41,353 bases of DNA from Mesorhizobium sp. (GCA_004020315.1 SAQG01000046.1:1-41353), one strand, 5' to 3'. Shown: positions 15,942 to 25,379, counted from the stretch's first letter. Notes: a model not told the origin generated them from the letters alone. Program-made: numbers and translations.

Positions 15942-16787
15942 ATGACCTTGTTCGTCTTCTTCGCGGTACTTGCCGCCGCCGCCATGCACGCGATCTGGAA
16001 CGCGCTGGTCAAGGTCCATCTTGACCGCTTTTTGTCGATCACGCTGATGACGCTCGGCATGGGCGCCGTGGCGCTTCTGGCGCTGCCTTTCGTCGAGGTG
16101 CCGAAAACGGAAGTGTGGCCGTACATCATCGCTTCGGTGATCTTCCATATGGGCTACAGGACGTTCCTGATTGGCGCCTACAAGGCCGGCGATTTCGCCC
16201 AGACCTATCCGCTGGCGCGCGGCACGGCGCCGCTGCTGGCTGCACTTGGCGGCATTGTGGTCGTCGCCGAAGTTCCGGCGCCGCTGGCCATTCTCGGGAT
16301 CCTTCTTTTGTCGGCCGGCACGCTGGTGCTGTCGTTTCGCGGCGGCGCGCATCTGGAAAGGCTGAACCTGCGCGCCGTCGGCTTTGCGCTGGGTACCTCT
16401 ATCTTCATCGCCGGCTATACGCTGTCCGATGGCAGCGGCGCGCGGCTGGCCGCGACGGCGTCCAGCTATGCGGCATGGCTGTTCGTCTGCGATGCGCTGT
16501 GGGCGCTGGTGCTGTGCCTGATCTTCCGCGGGCCAAAGGCGCTGCCGGTGCTGGCGCGCGACTGGAAGGCGGGCGTGTACACCGGCGTGCTCAGCGGCGC
16601 TGCCTACTGGATCGTGATGTGGGCGATGACCAAGGCGCCGATCGCCTCGGTTGCGGCGCTGCGCGAAACCTCCATCCTGTTCGCCATGATGATCTCGGTG
16701 TTTGCGCTCGGCGAGAAGATGACTGCCTGGCGCGGTGCCGCCGTGCTCAGCATCGTTGCCGGCGTCGTCGCGCTGAGGCTTGGATAA
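15942..16787 (+). CDS. EamA/DMT-family transporter
   Basis: A 281-residue protein with about ten hydrophobic helices in two EamA repeats; the first contains MHAIWNALVK and QTYPLARGTAPLLAALGG, the second WIVMWAMTKAPIASVAALRETS. Members export or import metabolites such as amino acids or nucleotides. It follows the EEP gene closely. Its stop lies 2 bp from the end of the decayed Dabb gene on the opposite strand, marking an apparent junction. Confidence 0.88.
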   Translation: MTLFVFFAVLAAAAMHAIWNALVKVHLDRFLSITLMTLGMGAVALLALPFVEVPKTEVWPYIIASVIFHMGYRTFLIGAYKAGDFAQTYPLARGTAPLLAALGGIVVVAEVPAPLAILGILLLSAGTLVLSFRGGAHLERLNLRAVGFALGTSIFIAGYTLSDGSGARLAATASSYAAWLFVCDALWALVLCLIFRGPKALPVLARDWKAGVYTGVLSGAAYWIVMWAMTKAPIASVAALRETSILFAMMISVFALGEKMTAWRGAAVLSIVAGVVALRLG

Positions 16788-16788
16788 G

Positions 16789-16943
16789 CTAAGCGCTTAT
16801 CTCGACGTCGAACACCATCAGCCCGTCAACCTTGCCCGTGCCGTCGATCGCCCGCCGCAATGCCTCGAATCGGCATGGATTGCCGCGTGCTCGGTGGCGT
16901 CGACGTCGTTGCGGAATCTGACGAAAACACAGTGCCGGATCAT
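16789..16943 (-). pseudogene. Remnant of a Dabb-domain (stress-responsive alpha/beta barrel) gene
   Basis: Eight bases after the stop of the GMC gene, GGAGAAAA precedes an ATG at 16943 reading MIRHCVFVRFRNDVDATEHA, the typical start of a Dabb-domain protein. After AIHA the frame goes wrong; shifting one frame recovers FEALRRAIDGTGKVDGLMVF and then a stop at 16789. Intact Dabb proteins have about 95-105 residues, so this copy is both frameshifted and cut at its 3' end, just where the convergent EamA gene ends. It was probably the last gene of the leftward operon. Confidence 0.7.
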
Positions 16944-16950
16944 TTTTCTC

Positions 16951-18579
16951 CTATGCCGCGCGGTTGCCTGAGAATACGGCCGGCGGCAGCGGCTCGCGGC
17001 CAAGGATCAGATCGGCGCCCTTTTCGCCGACCATGATGGTTGGCGCATTGGTGTTGGAGGAGGGGATGCGCGGCATCACCGAGGCATCGCAGACGCGCAG
17101 ACCCTCGATGCCGCGGAGCCTGAGGTCGGGCGTCACCACGCTCATCTCGTCGTGGCCCATGCGGCAGGTGCCGACGGGATGATGGTCGGTCTTGGAACTG
17201 CGGCAGGCATAGTCGAACAGTTCGTCGTCGCTGGTGAGTGTCGGCCCCGGCAGCACCTCGCGCAGCACGTAAGGGGCAAGTGCCTTCTGCCGCATGATCT
17301 CGCGCGCCAGCCTGAGTCCCTTGATAGACATGTCACGGTCGTAGGGGTCGGACCAGTAATTCGGATCGATCAGCGGGTGATCGGCCGGGTCGGCGCTGTT
17401 CAGCCGTACCGTGCCGCGCGAACGCGGGCGCAGGAAGGCGGAGTTCAGCGTCACGCCCGGATTTTTCAGCTTCTCGACGCCGGCTTCGATGCCGGAGCCG
17501 AGGCCGAGATGGAACTGGATGTCGGGCGAGGCGGCGGTTGGATCGGCGTACCAGAAGCCGCCGGTCTCGAACAGGCTGGAGGCAACCGGTCCCTTCCTGA
17601 GCAGCAGATACTGCAGGCCGGCCCACACCGTCCGGTGCAGCTTGGCGTAGTTGTCGTAGGTGTGGTCGCCGGTGCATTCGGCAATGACGAACAGGTCGAG
17701 ATGGTCCTGCAGGTTGGAGCCGACGCCGGGCAGGTCATGCACCGGCGTCACGCCCACCGACTTCAGATGATCGGCCGGGCCGATGCCCGACTGCATCAGC
17801 AGCTTCGGCGAGCCGATGGCGCCGGACGAGACGATCACTTCGCGCTCGGCACGCAGGATCGTCGGTTGGCCGCCCGGCCTGTCGACGATCTCGACACCGA
17901 CGGCGCGATCTCTCTCGACGACGATGCGCGTCACCAGCACACCGGTCCTGACGGTCAGGTTCTTGCGCTCGCGGACCGGCCTGAGATAGGCGACCGAGGC
18001 GGAGGAGCGTCTCGCGTCCTTCTGCGTCAGTTGATAATAGCCGACGCCTTCTTGGGCTACCCCGTTGAAGTCCGGATTGAAGGGAATGCCCATCTCCTGC
18101 CCGGCGCGGAAATAAGCCTCGCAGATCGGCAGCGGGGCAATCGGGTTCGAGACGCCGAGCGGGCCCTGGTCGCCGTGAAAATCATTGGCATAGCGCTGGT
18201 TGTTCTCGGCCCGTTTGAAATAGGGCAGCACGTCGCGATAGCCCCAACCGGCAAGGCCTCCTTCCTTCTCCCAAGCGTCGTAATCGCGGGCATTGCCGCG
18301 CGTGTAGATCTGGGCGTTGATGGAGGAGCCGCCGCCGATCACCTTGGCCTGCGTGTACCAGAAGACGCGGTCCTTCATGTGCTTTTGCGGCACGGTCGAC
18401 CAGCCCCAGGACGCGATGCCCTTGGTCATCTTGGCGAAACCGGCGGGCATATGGATCAGCGGGTGCCAGTCCTTGCCGCCGGCCTCGAGCAGCAGCACCC
18501 GATGCGACGGATCTTCGCTCAGCCGGTTGGCCAGGACGCAGCCGGCCGGGCCGGCGCCGACGATGATGTAGTCGGTCAT
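16951..18579 (-). CDS. GMC-family FAD oxidoreductase (choline dehydrogenase-like)
   Basis: A 542-residue flavoenzyme. The FAD-binding DYIIVGAGPAGCVLANRL is at the N terminus, followed by GGGSSINAQIYTRG, a GMC signature, and SSGAIGSPKLLMQSGIGP, the second signature. The catalytic pair is His467 (HHPVGTCRMG) and Asn511 (NTNAPT). Its relatives oxidise choline, long-chain alcohols or polyols. No signal peptide is present, so it acts in the cytoplasm or at the inner face of the membrane. Twelve bases separate it from the SDR gene upstream. Confidence 0.92.
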   Translation of the reverse strand: MTDYIIVGAGPAGCVLANRLSEDPSHRVLLLEAGGKDWHPLIHMPAGFAKMTKGIASWGWSTVPQKHMKDRVFWYTQAKVIGGGSSINAQIYTRGNARDYDAWEKEGGLAGWGYRDVLPYFKRAENNQRYANDFHGDQGPLGVSNPIAPLPICEAYFRAGQEMGIPFNPDFNGVAQEGVGYYQLTQKDARRSSASVAYLRPVRERKNLTVRTGVLVTRIVVERDRAVGVEIVDRPGGQPTILRAEREVIVSSGAIGSPKLLMQSGIGPADHLKSVGVTPVHDLPGVGSNLQDHLDLFVIAECTGDHTYDNYAKLHRTVWAGLQYLLLRKGPVASSLFETGGFWYADPTAASPDIQFHLGLGSGIEAGVEKLKNPGVTLNSAFLRPRSRGTVRLNSADPADHPLIDPNYWSDPYDRDMSIKGLRLAREIMRQKALAPYVLREVLPGPTLTSDDELFDYACRSSKTDHHPVGTCRMGHDEMSVVTPDLRLRGIEGLRVCDASVMPRIPSSNTNAPTIMVGEKGADLILGREPLPPAVFSGNRAA

Positions 18580-18591
18580 GGCGTCACCTGT

Positions 18592-19353
18592 TCACAGCCT
18601 CGGCACCGACAGCGCGCCGTCGACGTTGATGATCGAGCCGGTCGAAAAGCCGAGCTTGCCGCAGGCGAGTGCCACGACGGCGGCGCCGACGTCGGCGGCT
18701 TCACCCCAGCGCTTTGCCGGCACCAATCCGGCGTCGATCAGCGCGTCGTATTTGGCCGTTACCCCCGCGGTCATGTCCGTGCGGATGATGCCCGGCCGCA
18801 CCTCGAACACGCCGACATTTTCGGCGGCGAGGCGTAGCGCCAGGGTTTTCACCCACATCGAAAGTCCGGCCTTGGAGATGCAGTAGTCGGCACGTTCCGG
18901 CGAGGCCATTTCGGCGCTGACCGAAGTGATGGTGATGATCGACCGGGGGTAATCACCCGGCGCCGCAAGCATCGCCCTGGCAACGGCTTGGCTGAGGAAG
19001 ACGGTGCCGCGCAGATTGACGCTGAGGATCCGGTCGAAATTTTCCGGTTTCAATTCCAGCAGGTCGCCGCGTACCACGGCGCCGATGCCGGCATTGTTGA
19101 CCAGGCAGTCGATGCGGCCGAAGCCGCTTGTCGCGGCATCGACCACTGCGGTATGGTCGTCGAGGTCGGCTATATCGCCGCAATGATAGGCGAACTTCGC
19201 GCCGCGAGCGGCGATGTCAGCGGCAAGCCCGTCAGGGGCATTGTCGACAAGGTCCACGACGAGGATGTCGAAGCCAGCATCGGCCAGCGCTTCGGCGCAG
19301 GCAAGGCCGATGCCGCGTGCGCCGCCGGTGACGATCGCTGCCGGGCGGCTCAT
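18592..19353 (-). CDS. Short-chain dehydrogenase/reductase, 3-ketoacyl-ACP reductase-like
   Basis: A 253-residue classical SDR. The glycine-rich TGGARGIG (residues 9-16), CLVNNAG (83-89) and the catalytic Ser144, Tyr157, Lys161 (YCISK) are all present. Asp34 after the second strand (LVVDLVD) favours NAD over NADP. Members next to sugar transporters usually oxidise a sugar or polyol hydroxyl to the keto form. The start overlaps the end of the neighbouring GMC gene by 4 bp (ATGA). Confidence 0.92.
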   Translation of the reverse strand: MSRPAAIVTGGARGIGLACAEALADAGFDILVVDLVDNAPDGLAADIAARGAKFAYHCGDIADLDDHTAVVDAATSGFGRIDCLVNNAGIGAVVRGDLLELKPENFDRILSVNLRGTVFLSQAVARAMLAAPGDYPRSIITITSVSAEMASPERADYCISKAGLSMWVKTLALRLAAENVGVFEVRPGIIRTDMTAGVTAKYDALIDAGLVPAKRWGEAADVGAAVVALACGKLGFSTGSIINVDGALSVPRL

Positions 19354-20864
19354 GCGACAAGCTCCGCCTTGCGGATGTGGTCGGCGACGCGCAGCGCCTG
19401 CGCGGCGATCGACAGCGCCGGATTGACGGCGGCCGAGTTCGGCAGAAAGCTAGCGTCGACGACAAACAGGTTCCGGTGGTCGAACGAGCGGCAGAAGGGG
19501 TCGAGCGGCGAGGCCGCCGGATCGTTGCCCATCTTCACCGTGCCGCACTGGTGCGACGGCGTGCGCTTGTCGAAAGGCCGCGACAGGACGATCGGATAGC
19601 CGCAGGCACGAAAATTCTCGCGCATCACCTTGGTCAGCCCGTCGAGCGACTGCATGTTGGAGCGCCGCCACTGCATGACGATATCCTTGCCGTCGACCAT
19701 GATGCGGCTTTCGGGATCGGGCAGGTCCTCGCACATCAGGTACCAGTCGACGGCGTGGCCGGCCATGAAGTCCAGCGCGAATTTGGGTGCAAGCTTGACG
19801 TTGGCCCTCAGGATGTGGCCGTCGATCTTGCCCAGAAGCTGGACGTTGCCGAGCGGCTTGCCGCCCTTGCCGTCGGACAGGTAGTAGTCGTTGAGCATCA
19901 GCGTCTTCTGGTAGACGGACGTGTTCCTGCGACGCGGATCGATCGCCAGCATGGCGCTCGAATTGTGGTTCATGAAGTTGCGGCCGACCTGGTCGGAACG
20001 ATTGGCGAGACCCTTGCCGCCTCCCTTGCTGCTGGGAGAGGGCGAGCGCAGCAGGATGACCGCCGAATTGACCGCACCGGCCGAGAGGATGACCAGCTTC
20101 GGCGTCACTTTTTTCAGCGCCCCATTCTGGCGGTAGTGAACGGCCGCAATCGTCCTGGCATCCGACGAGGCTTCGAGATATTCGACATGGGCGCCTGTCT
20201 CGAGCCTGATGTTCGGGTCGGTCAGTGCCGCTGTCAGCGGCCCCGATTGGGCGTCGACCTTGCCGGTCCCGGTGTTGGGAAAGGCGTCCCATCCTGTTTT
20301 GCCGTCCTTGAGCCAGGCGTCGATGTCGACGCCGAGCGGCAGCGATGCCGGATGCAGGCCGAGGCCCTTGAGCTGGGCGCGGGCGCGGGCGATGGGCGGC
20401 TCGTCCGGCACCGGCCCGAAGGGATAGGGGATCGAGTGGAACGGTTCGGTCGGATCTTCGCCGAGGGCGCCGCGCACGCGAAAAAGCTGCTCGGCCTTGG
20501 AGTACCAAGGCTCAAACTCCTCATAGGAGAACGGCCAGGCCGGCGAGACGCCGCCATAGTGCTCCATCTCCGAAAAGTCTTCCTTGCGGTAGCGGATCAG
20601 CACGGCGCCGTAGAATTTCGAATTGCCGCCGACATAGTAGTAGTTGCCGGGGTTGAACGCCGCGCCGCCGGGCTCGCGCCATATCTCCTTCGGCCGGTAG
20701 TGACCGTCGACGAAGATGGCGCGTGTGTCACGGGTATGCGGCGTCGCCGGCAGCGGTTCGCCGCGCTCCAGCATCAGGATCGAGGCGCCGCTGCCGGCAA
20801 GGCCGGAAGCGATCGTGGCGCCGCCGATGCCGGAGCCGATGATGACGATGTCCGGGTTTGTCAT
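19350..20864 (-). CDS. GMC-family oxidoreductase (glucoside/gluconate dehydrogenase subgroup)
   Basis: A 504-residue FAD enzyme distinct from the GMC protein at 16951. Its N terminus is DIVIIGSGIGGATIASGLAG; NYYYVGGNSKFYGAVLIRYR marks the subgroup of gluconate/fructose dehydrogenase large subunits. The catalytic His438 lies in SHQCGTVKMG and Asn481 in NPALS. No twin-arginine signal is visible. Around residues 273-284 the chain reads SPSPSSKGGGKG where relatives are shorter; the DNA there is a small palindrome (CCTCCC ... GGGAGAGG, about 20030-20046), as if a repeat element had inserted in frame. The pair of GMC enzymes with an SDR suggests stepwise oxidation of a sugar or glycoside. Confidence 0.9.
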   Translation of the reverse strand: MTNPDIVIIGSGIGGATIASGLAGSGASILMLERGEPLPATPHTRDTRAIFVDGHYRPKEIWREPGGAAFNPGNYYYVGGNSKFYGAVLIRYRKEDFSEMEHYGGVSPAWPFSYEEFEPWYSKAEQLFRVRGALGEDPTEPFHSIPYPFGPVPDEPPIARARAQLKGLGLHPASLPLGVDIDAWLKDGKTGWDAFPNTGTGKVDAQSGPLTAALTDPNIRLETGAHVEYLEASSDARTIAAVHYRQNGALKKVTPKLVILSAGAVNSAVILLRSPSPSSKGGGKGLANRSDQVGRNFMNHNSSAMLAIDPRRRNTSVYQKTLMLNDYYLSDGKGGKPLGNVQLLGKIDGHILRANVKLAPKFALDFMAGHAVDWYLMCEDLPDPESRIMVDGKDIVMQWRRSNMQSLDGLTKVMRENFRACGYPIVLSRPFDKRTPSHQCGTVKMGNDPAASPLDPFCRSFDHRNLFVVDASFLPNSAAVNPALSIAAQALRVADHIRKAELVA

Positions 20865-20869
20865 GGCTG

Positions 20870-21985
20870 TCAGAGGATACGATTCTCGGTCGCCGGGTCG
20901 AAGAACACCGCCTTGGTCAGGTTGAAGGCGAGCGGCGTGCTGGTGCCCGGCTGGATGTTGGCGTCGGCGCGCAGACGCGCCACCACGGCCTTGCCGCCGA
21001 GGTTGGTGACGGCGAAGGTATCGGAACCCGCCGGTTCGACGACCTCGATGTGACAGTCGGCGGTGGCGATGTTCGATGCGTTGCGTTCGGCCCCTTCGGG
21101 ATCGGTCAGAGCCTCAGGGCGGACGCCGAAGATGATCGGCTTGTCGTGGAATGCCGACAGACCCGTCGGCGCATCGGCCAGCGGCAGCGAGATCGGCTCG
21201 CGCGCCTCGCGCTGCAGCACCACGGACAATGCATTGCCATTGCCGCCGATCGTCGCCGGAATCAGGTTCATGGCCGGTGAGCCCATGAAGTCGGCAACGA
21301 ACAGATTGGTCGGGTTGTTGTAAATTTCGGCAGGCGTGCCGAACTGCTGCACCTCGCCGTCGCGCATCACCGCGATCTTGGTGGCCAGCGTCATCGCCTC
21401 GATCTGGTCGTGGGTGACATAGACGATCGTGGTGCCGGTGGTCGCGTGCAGGCGCTTGATCTCGATGCGCATATCGACGCGCAGCTTGGCGTCGAGATTG
21501 GAGAGCGGCTCGTCGAAGAGAAAGAGCTTGGGGTCGCGCACGAGCGCCCGGCCCATGGCGACGCGCTGGCGCTGGCCGCCGGAAAGCTGGCTCGGCTTGC
21601 GCTGCAAGAGGTGGCCGATTTGCAGCACCTTCGCCACCTTGTCGATCGCCTTCTGGCGCTCCGCTGCCGGCACGCCGCGCATCTCCATGCCGAAGGCAAT
21701 GTTTCCCGCGACCGTCATGTTCGGATAGAGCGCGTAGCTCTGGAACACCATGGCGATGTCGCGCTTCGAAGGGTGAAGATCGTTGATCGTCCGTCCGTCG
21801 ACGCGGATTTCGCCTTCGGTGATGGTTTCCAGGCCGGCAATGGTGTTGAGCAAGGTCGACTTGCCACAGCCGGACGGGCCGACCAGCACGAGGAAGCCGC
21901 CCTTTTCGAGATCGACGTCGATGCCCTTCAGGATCTCGACCGATCCGAACTGCTTCCTCAGCCCATTAATTTCGAGAAAAGCCAT
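20870..21985 (-). CDS. Sugar ABC transporter ATPase (UgpC/MalK type)
   Basis: A 371-residue CUT1-type ATPase with Walker A GPSGCGKST (36-44), signature LSGGQRQR (134-141), Walker B FLFDEP (155-160), switch His192 and a C-terminal TOBE/regulatory domain from about residue 235. It energises the importer encoded by the three preceding genes. Five bases separate it from the GMC gene downstream and four from the permease upstream. Confidence 0.93.
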   Translation of the reverse strand: MAFLEINGLRKQFGSVEILKGIDVDLEKGGFLVLVGPSGCGKSTLLNTIAGLETITEGEIRVDGRTINDLHPSKRDIAMVFQSYALYPNMTVAGNIAFGMEMRGVPAAERQKAIDKVAKVLQIGHLLQRKPSQLSGGQRQRVAMGRALVRDPKLFLFDEPLSNLDAKLRVDMRIEIKRLHATTGTTIVYVTHDQIEAMTLATKIAVMRDGEVQQFGTPAEIYNNPTNLFVADFMGSPAMNLIPATIGGNGNALSVVLQREAREPISLPLADAPTGLSAFHDKPIIFGVRPEALTDPEGAERNASNIATADCHIEVVEPAGSDTFAVTNLGGKAVVARLRADANIQPGTSTPLAFNLTKAVFFDPATENRIL

Positions 21986-21989
21986 TCGA

Positions 21990-22934
21990 TTATCCTTTGA
22001 CGGCGCCGGCCATCAGGCCGCGCACGAAATAGCGGCCAGCGACCACGTAGACGAGAAGGGTCGGCAGTGCGGCGATCATCGCCGCCGCCATGTTGACGTT
22101 GTATTCGACGACACCGGTCGAGGTATTGACGACGTTGTTCAGCGCCACGGTCATCGGCATCGCGTCACCGGTGCCGGCATAGGCCGAGGCGAAAAGGAAG
22201 TCGTTCCAGATGTTGGTGAACTGGTAGATGACGGTGACGACGAAGATCGGCATCGAATTCGGCAGCATGATGCGTCGGAAAATCTGGAAGAAGCTGGCGC
22301 CGTCGACCTGTGCCGCCTTGACCAGTTCGGTCGGGAACGCCTCGTAGTAATTGCGGAAGAACAACGTTGTGAAGCCAAGCCCGTAGACAACGTGGACAAA
22401 GACCAGGTTGACCGTCGGATTGCCCAAGCCGAATGAAAATCCCGTGGCGTTTCGCAGAGTCACGCCGAAACGGCCGAGGCTGCCCAGAATCGTCGCCATC
22501 GGCAACAGCACCGACTGGAACGGGATGAAGCAGGCAAACAGCATCAGGCCAAAGACCAGCGTGTGGCCGCGGAAGCGCCATTTGGTCAGCACATAGCCGT
22601 TGAGCGCGCCGAGCAGCGTCGAGATCAGCACCGCCGGAACCACCATCTTGATGGAGTTCCAGAAATAACCCTTGATGCCGGCGCAGGTCAGGCCGACGCA
22701 GGTCTCGCCCCACGCCTTCAGCCACGGTTCGAAGGTCGGCGCCTGCGGCAGCGCCAGCATGTTGCCGTTCTGGATCTCGTCCATCGTCTTGAACGAAGTC
22801 ACCAGCATGACGAACAGCGGCATCAGGTAGAACAGCGCGAACAGCGCCAGCAGGCCGTAGATGACGATGCGGTTAACTGTCCTGGCGCTGATGCCGCCAG
22901 TGCTCTGGCGAGCGGGCGTGGCAATGACGCTCAT
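21990..22934 (-). CDS. Sugar ABC transporter permease (MalG type)
   Basis: A 314-residue CUT1 permease with about six hydrophobic helices. The EAA loop reads FPTELVKAAQVDGASFFQIF (about residues 201-220). A large loop with two cysteines (ETCVGLTCAGIKG) after the first helix resembles glucose-importer permeases such as GtsC. Its start overlaps the upstream permease stop by 4 bp. Confidence 0.92.
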   Translation of the reverse strand: MSVIATPARQSTGGISARTVNRIVIYGLLALFALFYLMPLFVMLVTSFKTMDEIQNGNMLALPQAPTFEPWLKAWGETCVGLTCAGIKGYFWNSIKMVVPAVLISTLLGALNGYVLTKWRFRGHTLVFGLMLFACFIPFQSVLLPMATILGSLGRFGVTLRNATGFSFGLGNPTVNLVFVHVVYGLGFTTLFFRNYYEAFPTELVKAAQVDGASFFQIFRRIMLPNSMPIFVVTVIYQFTNIWNDFLFASAYAGTGDAMPMTVALNNVVNTSTGVVEYNVNMAAAMIAALPTLLVYVVAGRYFVRGLMAGAVKG

Positions 22935-23887
22935 CGCGGCCGCTCCCTGAGCTCGGAATAGAGATAGGGCACGATGATCGCGGTGATGGTCATCAGCATG
23001 ATCACGGCGCTGGCCGAGCCGACGGCCATTTCGTTGCGCTTGAAGGTGTACTCATACATGAAGTTCGACGGCAGCCAGGCCGAGCCGCCCGGCCCGCCGC
23101 TGGTCAGCGCTACGACCAGATCGTAGGACTTGATGGCGAGGTGGGCGAGCACGATGAAGGCCGAGAGGAACACCGGCCGCAGCAGCGGGATGACGATCCT
23201 GCGATAGAGCTGGAAAGTGGTGGCGCCGTCGATCTGCGCCGCCTTCATGATCTCGCCGTCAATGCCGCGCAGGCCGGCCAGAAACATTGCCATGATGAAG
23301 CCGGAGGCCTGCCAGACGCCGGCGATCACCACGGTGTAGATGACGAAATCCTTGTTCTTGATCCAGTCGAAATGGAAGCTCGTCCAGCCCCATTGATGCA
23401 GTGTCTGCTCAAGGCCGAGGCCGGGATCGAGGAACCATTTCCAGGCGACGCCGGTGACGATGAAGGACAGCGCCATCGGGTAGAGATAGATCGGCCGCAA
23501 CACGCCTTCGCCGCGGATCTTCTGGTCGAGCAGGATGGCCAGGAACAGGCCGAGCGCCAGGCAGATGGAGATGTAGAGAAAGCCGAAAATGCCCATATTG
23601 GTGATCGAGGTGTACCAGCTCGATGGCGGGTCGCTCTCGAACGTCCAGCGCCATAGTCGCTGATAGGCACGCGGCCCGGTGATTGCATAGGACGGGAAGG
23701 TCTTGGAGTTGGTGAAGGACAGATAGACCGTCCACAGGATGAAGCCGTAGACGAAGACGACGGTGATCGCAAAGCTTGGCGCCAGTACGATCTTCGGCAG
23801 CGCGTCCTGCAGGCGCGAGCGCATGGAGGCACCCGGGCGCGCATTGTGCTCCGGCGTCAGCTTGATCTGGGTCGCGACCGTAGTCAT
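22931..23887 (-). CDS. Sugar ABC transporter permease (MalF type)
   Basis: A 318-residue CUT1 permease, about six hydrophobic helices, EAA loop GEIMKAAQIDGATTFQLYRR. The SBP gene lies 179 bp upstream; the gap holds two GC-rich hairpins. Similar to GtsB-like glucose permeases in general appearance. Confidence 0.92.
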   Translation of the reverse strand: MTTVATQIKLTPEHNARPGASMRSRLQDALPKIVLAPSFAITVVFVYGFILWTVYLSFTNSKTFPSYAITGPRAYQRLWRWTFESDPPSSWYTSITNMGIFGFLYISICLALGLFLAILLDQKIRGEGVLRPIYLYPMALSFIVTGVAWKWFLDPGLGLEQTLHQWGWTSFHFDWIKNKDFVIYTVVIAGVWQASGFIMAMFLAGLRGIDGEIMKAAQIDGATTFQLYRRIVIPLLRPVFLSAFIVLAHLAIKSYDLVVALTSGGPGGSAWLPSNFMYEYTFKRNEMAVGSASAVIMLMTITAIIVPYLYSELRERPR

Positions 23888-23937
23888 GGGCTCCCTCCCT
23901 TTCGGGTCCCTTCACCGCCAGGCGGGCGGGAAGGATA

Positions 23938-24048
23938 GCCCCGTCCAGACGGGGCGTGTTGGTTGATCGCCGGCGCCAGGTGATAGGCATTCCGACGCAA
24001 GGCCGATCATCCTGGCTTGGTGGACCTTCCCCACCGGAGCGGGGAAGG
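23938..24048 (-). terminator. Two intercistronic hairpins after the binding-protein gene
   Basis: GCCCCGT/ACGGGGC around CCAG (23938-23955) and CCTTCCCC/GGGGAAGG around 8 nt (24025-24048) lie between the binding-protein and permease genes. Neither has a U tract. They probably slow decay of the binding-protein message or attenuate read-through, giving the usual excess of binding protein. Confidence 0.55.
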
Positions 24049-24066
24049 GCCTTCCATGCCTGGTTC

Positions 24067-25320
24067 CTACTTGGCGTCTTCGATCGCGTTGACCAACTGG
24101 GTCACGGCCTCGTCCGAGGTCTTGATCTGACCGTGGACGAACTTCGAGACGACGTCCTTGTAGGCATTGGCGACCGCCGGAGGCGCGCCATAGCCTTGCG
24201 CCAGTGAACCGAACAGCGTGCCGCCTTCGTTGGCGGCCTTCAGGTCGGCCATGCCCTTCTTGCCGCAAGCGTCAAAGTCGGTGTCGGGCACGTCGGTGCG
24301 GGCCGGGACGGAGCCCTTGACGACGTTGAAAGCCGACTGGAAGCTCTTCGACAAAGTGGCGGTGGCCAAGGCGACCTGGGCGGCCTTGCGGTCCTCCGGA
24401 ACGTCGAACATGCCGAACATGTCGGAGTTGTAGACCACGCTGCCGTCGGTCCCCGGGAAGCGGTAGCACAGGAAGTCGGTGCCCGGGGCCTTCTTGGCGG
24501 CGTTGAATTCGCCCTTGGCCCAGTCGCCCATGACCTGCACCAGCGCATCGCCCTTGATGACCATGGCGGTGGCGAGATTCCAGTCGCGGCCCGAGAAGTT
24601 CGGGTCGACATAGGTGACGAGCTTGGCGAGGTTGTCGAACGACTTCTTCATCGTATCGGACTTCAGCGATTCCTCGTCGAGGTCGTTGAAGGCCTTTTTG
24701 TAGAACTCAGGCCCGCCGGTCGACAGCACGACCGAGTCGAACATGGTGGCTTCCTGCCAGTTCTGGCCTCCGAGCGCGAGCGGAATGACGCCAGCCGCCT
24801 TGGCCTTGTCGAGCAGCGCGATGAAGTCGTCGAAGGTCTTGGGCTCGGTGCCGCCGATCTTGTCCATCACCGCCTTGTTGATCCACAGCCAGTTGACGGA
24901 GTGGACGTTGACCGGAGCCGCGACCCACTTGCCGTCATAGACCGAGAATTTCTGCAGGGCGGCCGGAACGGACTTGTCCCAGCCCTCCTTTACCGCCGTC
25001 TCGGTCAGGTCGCCCATAACGCCGGCCGCGGCATAATCGAGCACGGTATAGCCGAGCATCTGGGAGGCGGTCGGGTAGTTGCCGGCCGCGACCATCGCCT
25101 TCAGCGCGGTCATGGCGGCGTCGCCGCCGCCGCCGGCCACGGGCACGTCCTTCCAGGCAAAGCCCTGCTTGGCCAGATCCTCTTTGAGCACGTTCAAAGC
25201 AGCCGCCTCGCCGCCAGACGTCCACCAATGCAGCATCTCGACTTCCTTGACGTCCTGGGCATGGGCCGCGAACGCAAGACCCGACCCGAGGGCCGTTCCG
25301 ATAAGCAATTTGCGCAACAT
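24067..25320 (-). CDS. Sugar ABC transporter periplasmic binding protein (CUT1, glucose-type)
   Basis: A 417-residue binding protein with a 21-residue signal peptide (MLRKLLIGTALGSGLAFAAH, then AQ). EVEMLHWWTSGGEAAALNVL is the opening of the glucose/mannose-type SBP_bac_1 group (GtsA-like), and VNVHSVNWLWINK with NWQEATMFDSVVL are ligand-cleft segments in that group. The sugar is not known; context suggests one that is oxidised after uptake. It lies between the aldehyde dehydrogenase gene (59 bp) and the permeases. Confidence 0.92.
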   Translation of the reverse strand: MLRKLLIGTALGSGLAFAAHAQDVKEVEMLHWWTSGGEAAALNVLKEDLAKQGFAWKDVPVAGGGGDAAMTALKAMVAAGNYPTASQMLGYTVLDYAAAGVMGDLTETAVKEGWDKSVPAALQKFSVYDGKWVAAPVNVHSVNWLWINKAVMDKIGGTEPKTFDDFIALLDKAKAAGVIPLALGGQNWQEATMFDSVVLSTGGPEFYKKAFNDLDEESLKSDTMKKSFDNLAKLVTYVDPNFSGRDWNLATAMVIKGDALVQVMGDWAKGEFNAAKKAPGTDFLCYRFPGTDGSVVYNSDMFGMFDVPEDRKAAQVALATATLSKSFQSAFNVVKGSVPARTDVPDTDFDACGKKGMADLKAANEGGTLFGSLAQGYGAPPAVANAYKDVVSKFVHGQIKTSDEAVTQLVNAIEDAK

Positions 25321-25379
25321 GTACTTCCTCCCTTGTTGCAGCTACACGACCGGCGGTTGTCCGCCGGGTTCTTCCCAAC

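Noticed and set aside
17152..18837. Rightward open frame of 561 codons
   Set aside because: Shadow of the GMC and SDR genes on the other strand; no recognisable domains.
19377..21053. Rightward open frame of 558 codons
   Set aside because: Shadow of the second GMC gene; low-complexity composition.
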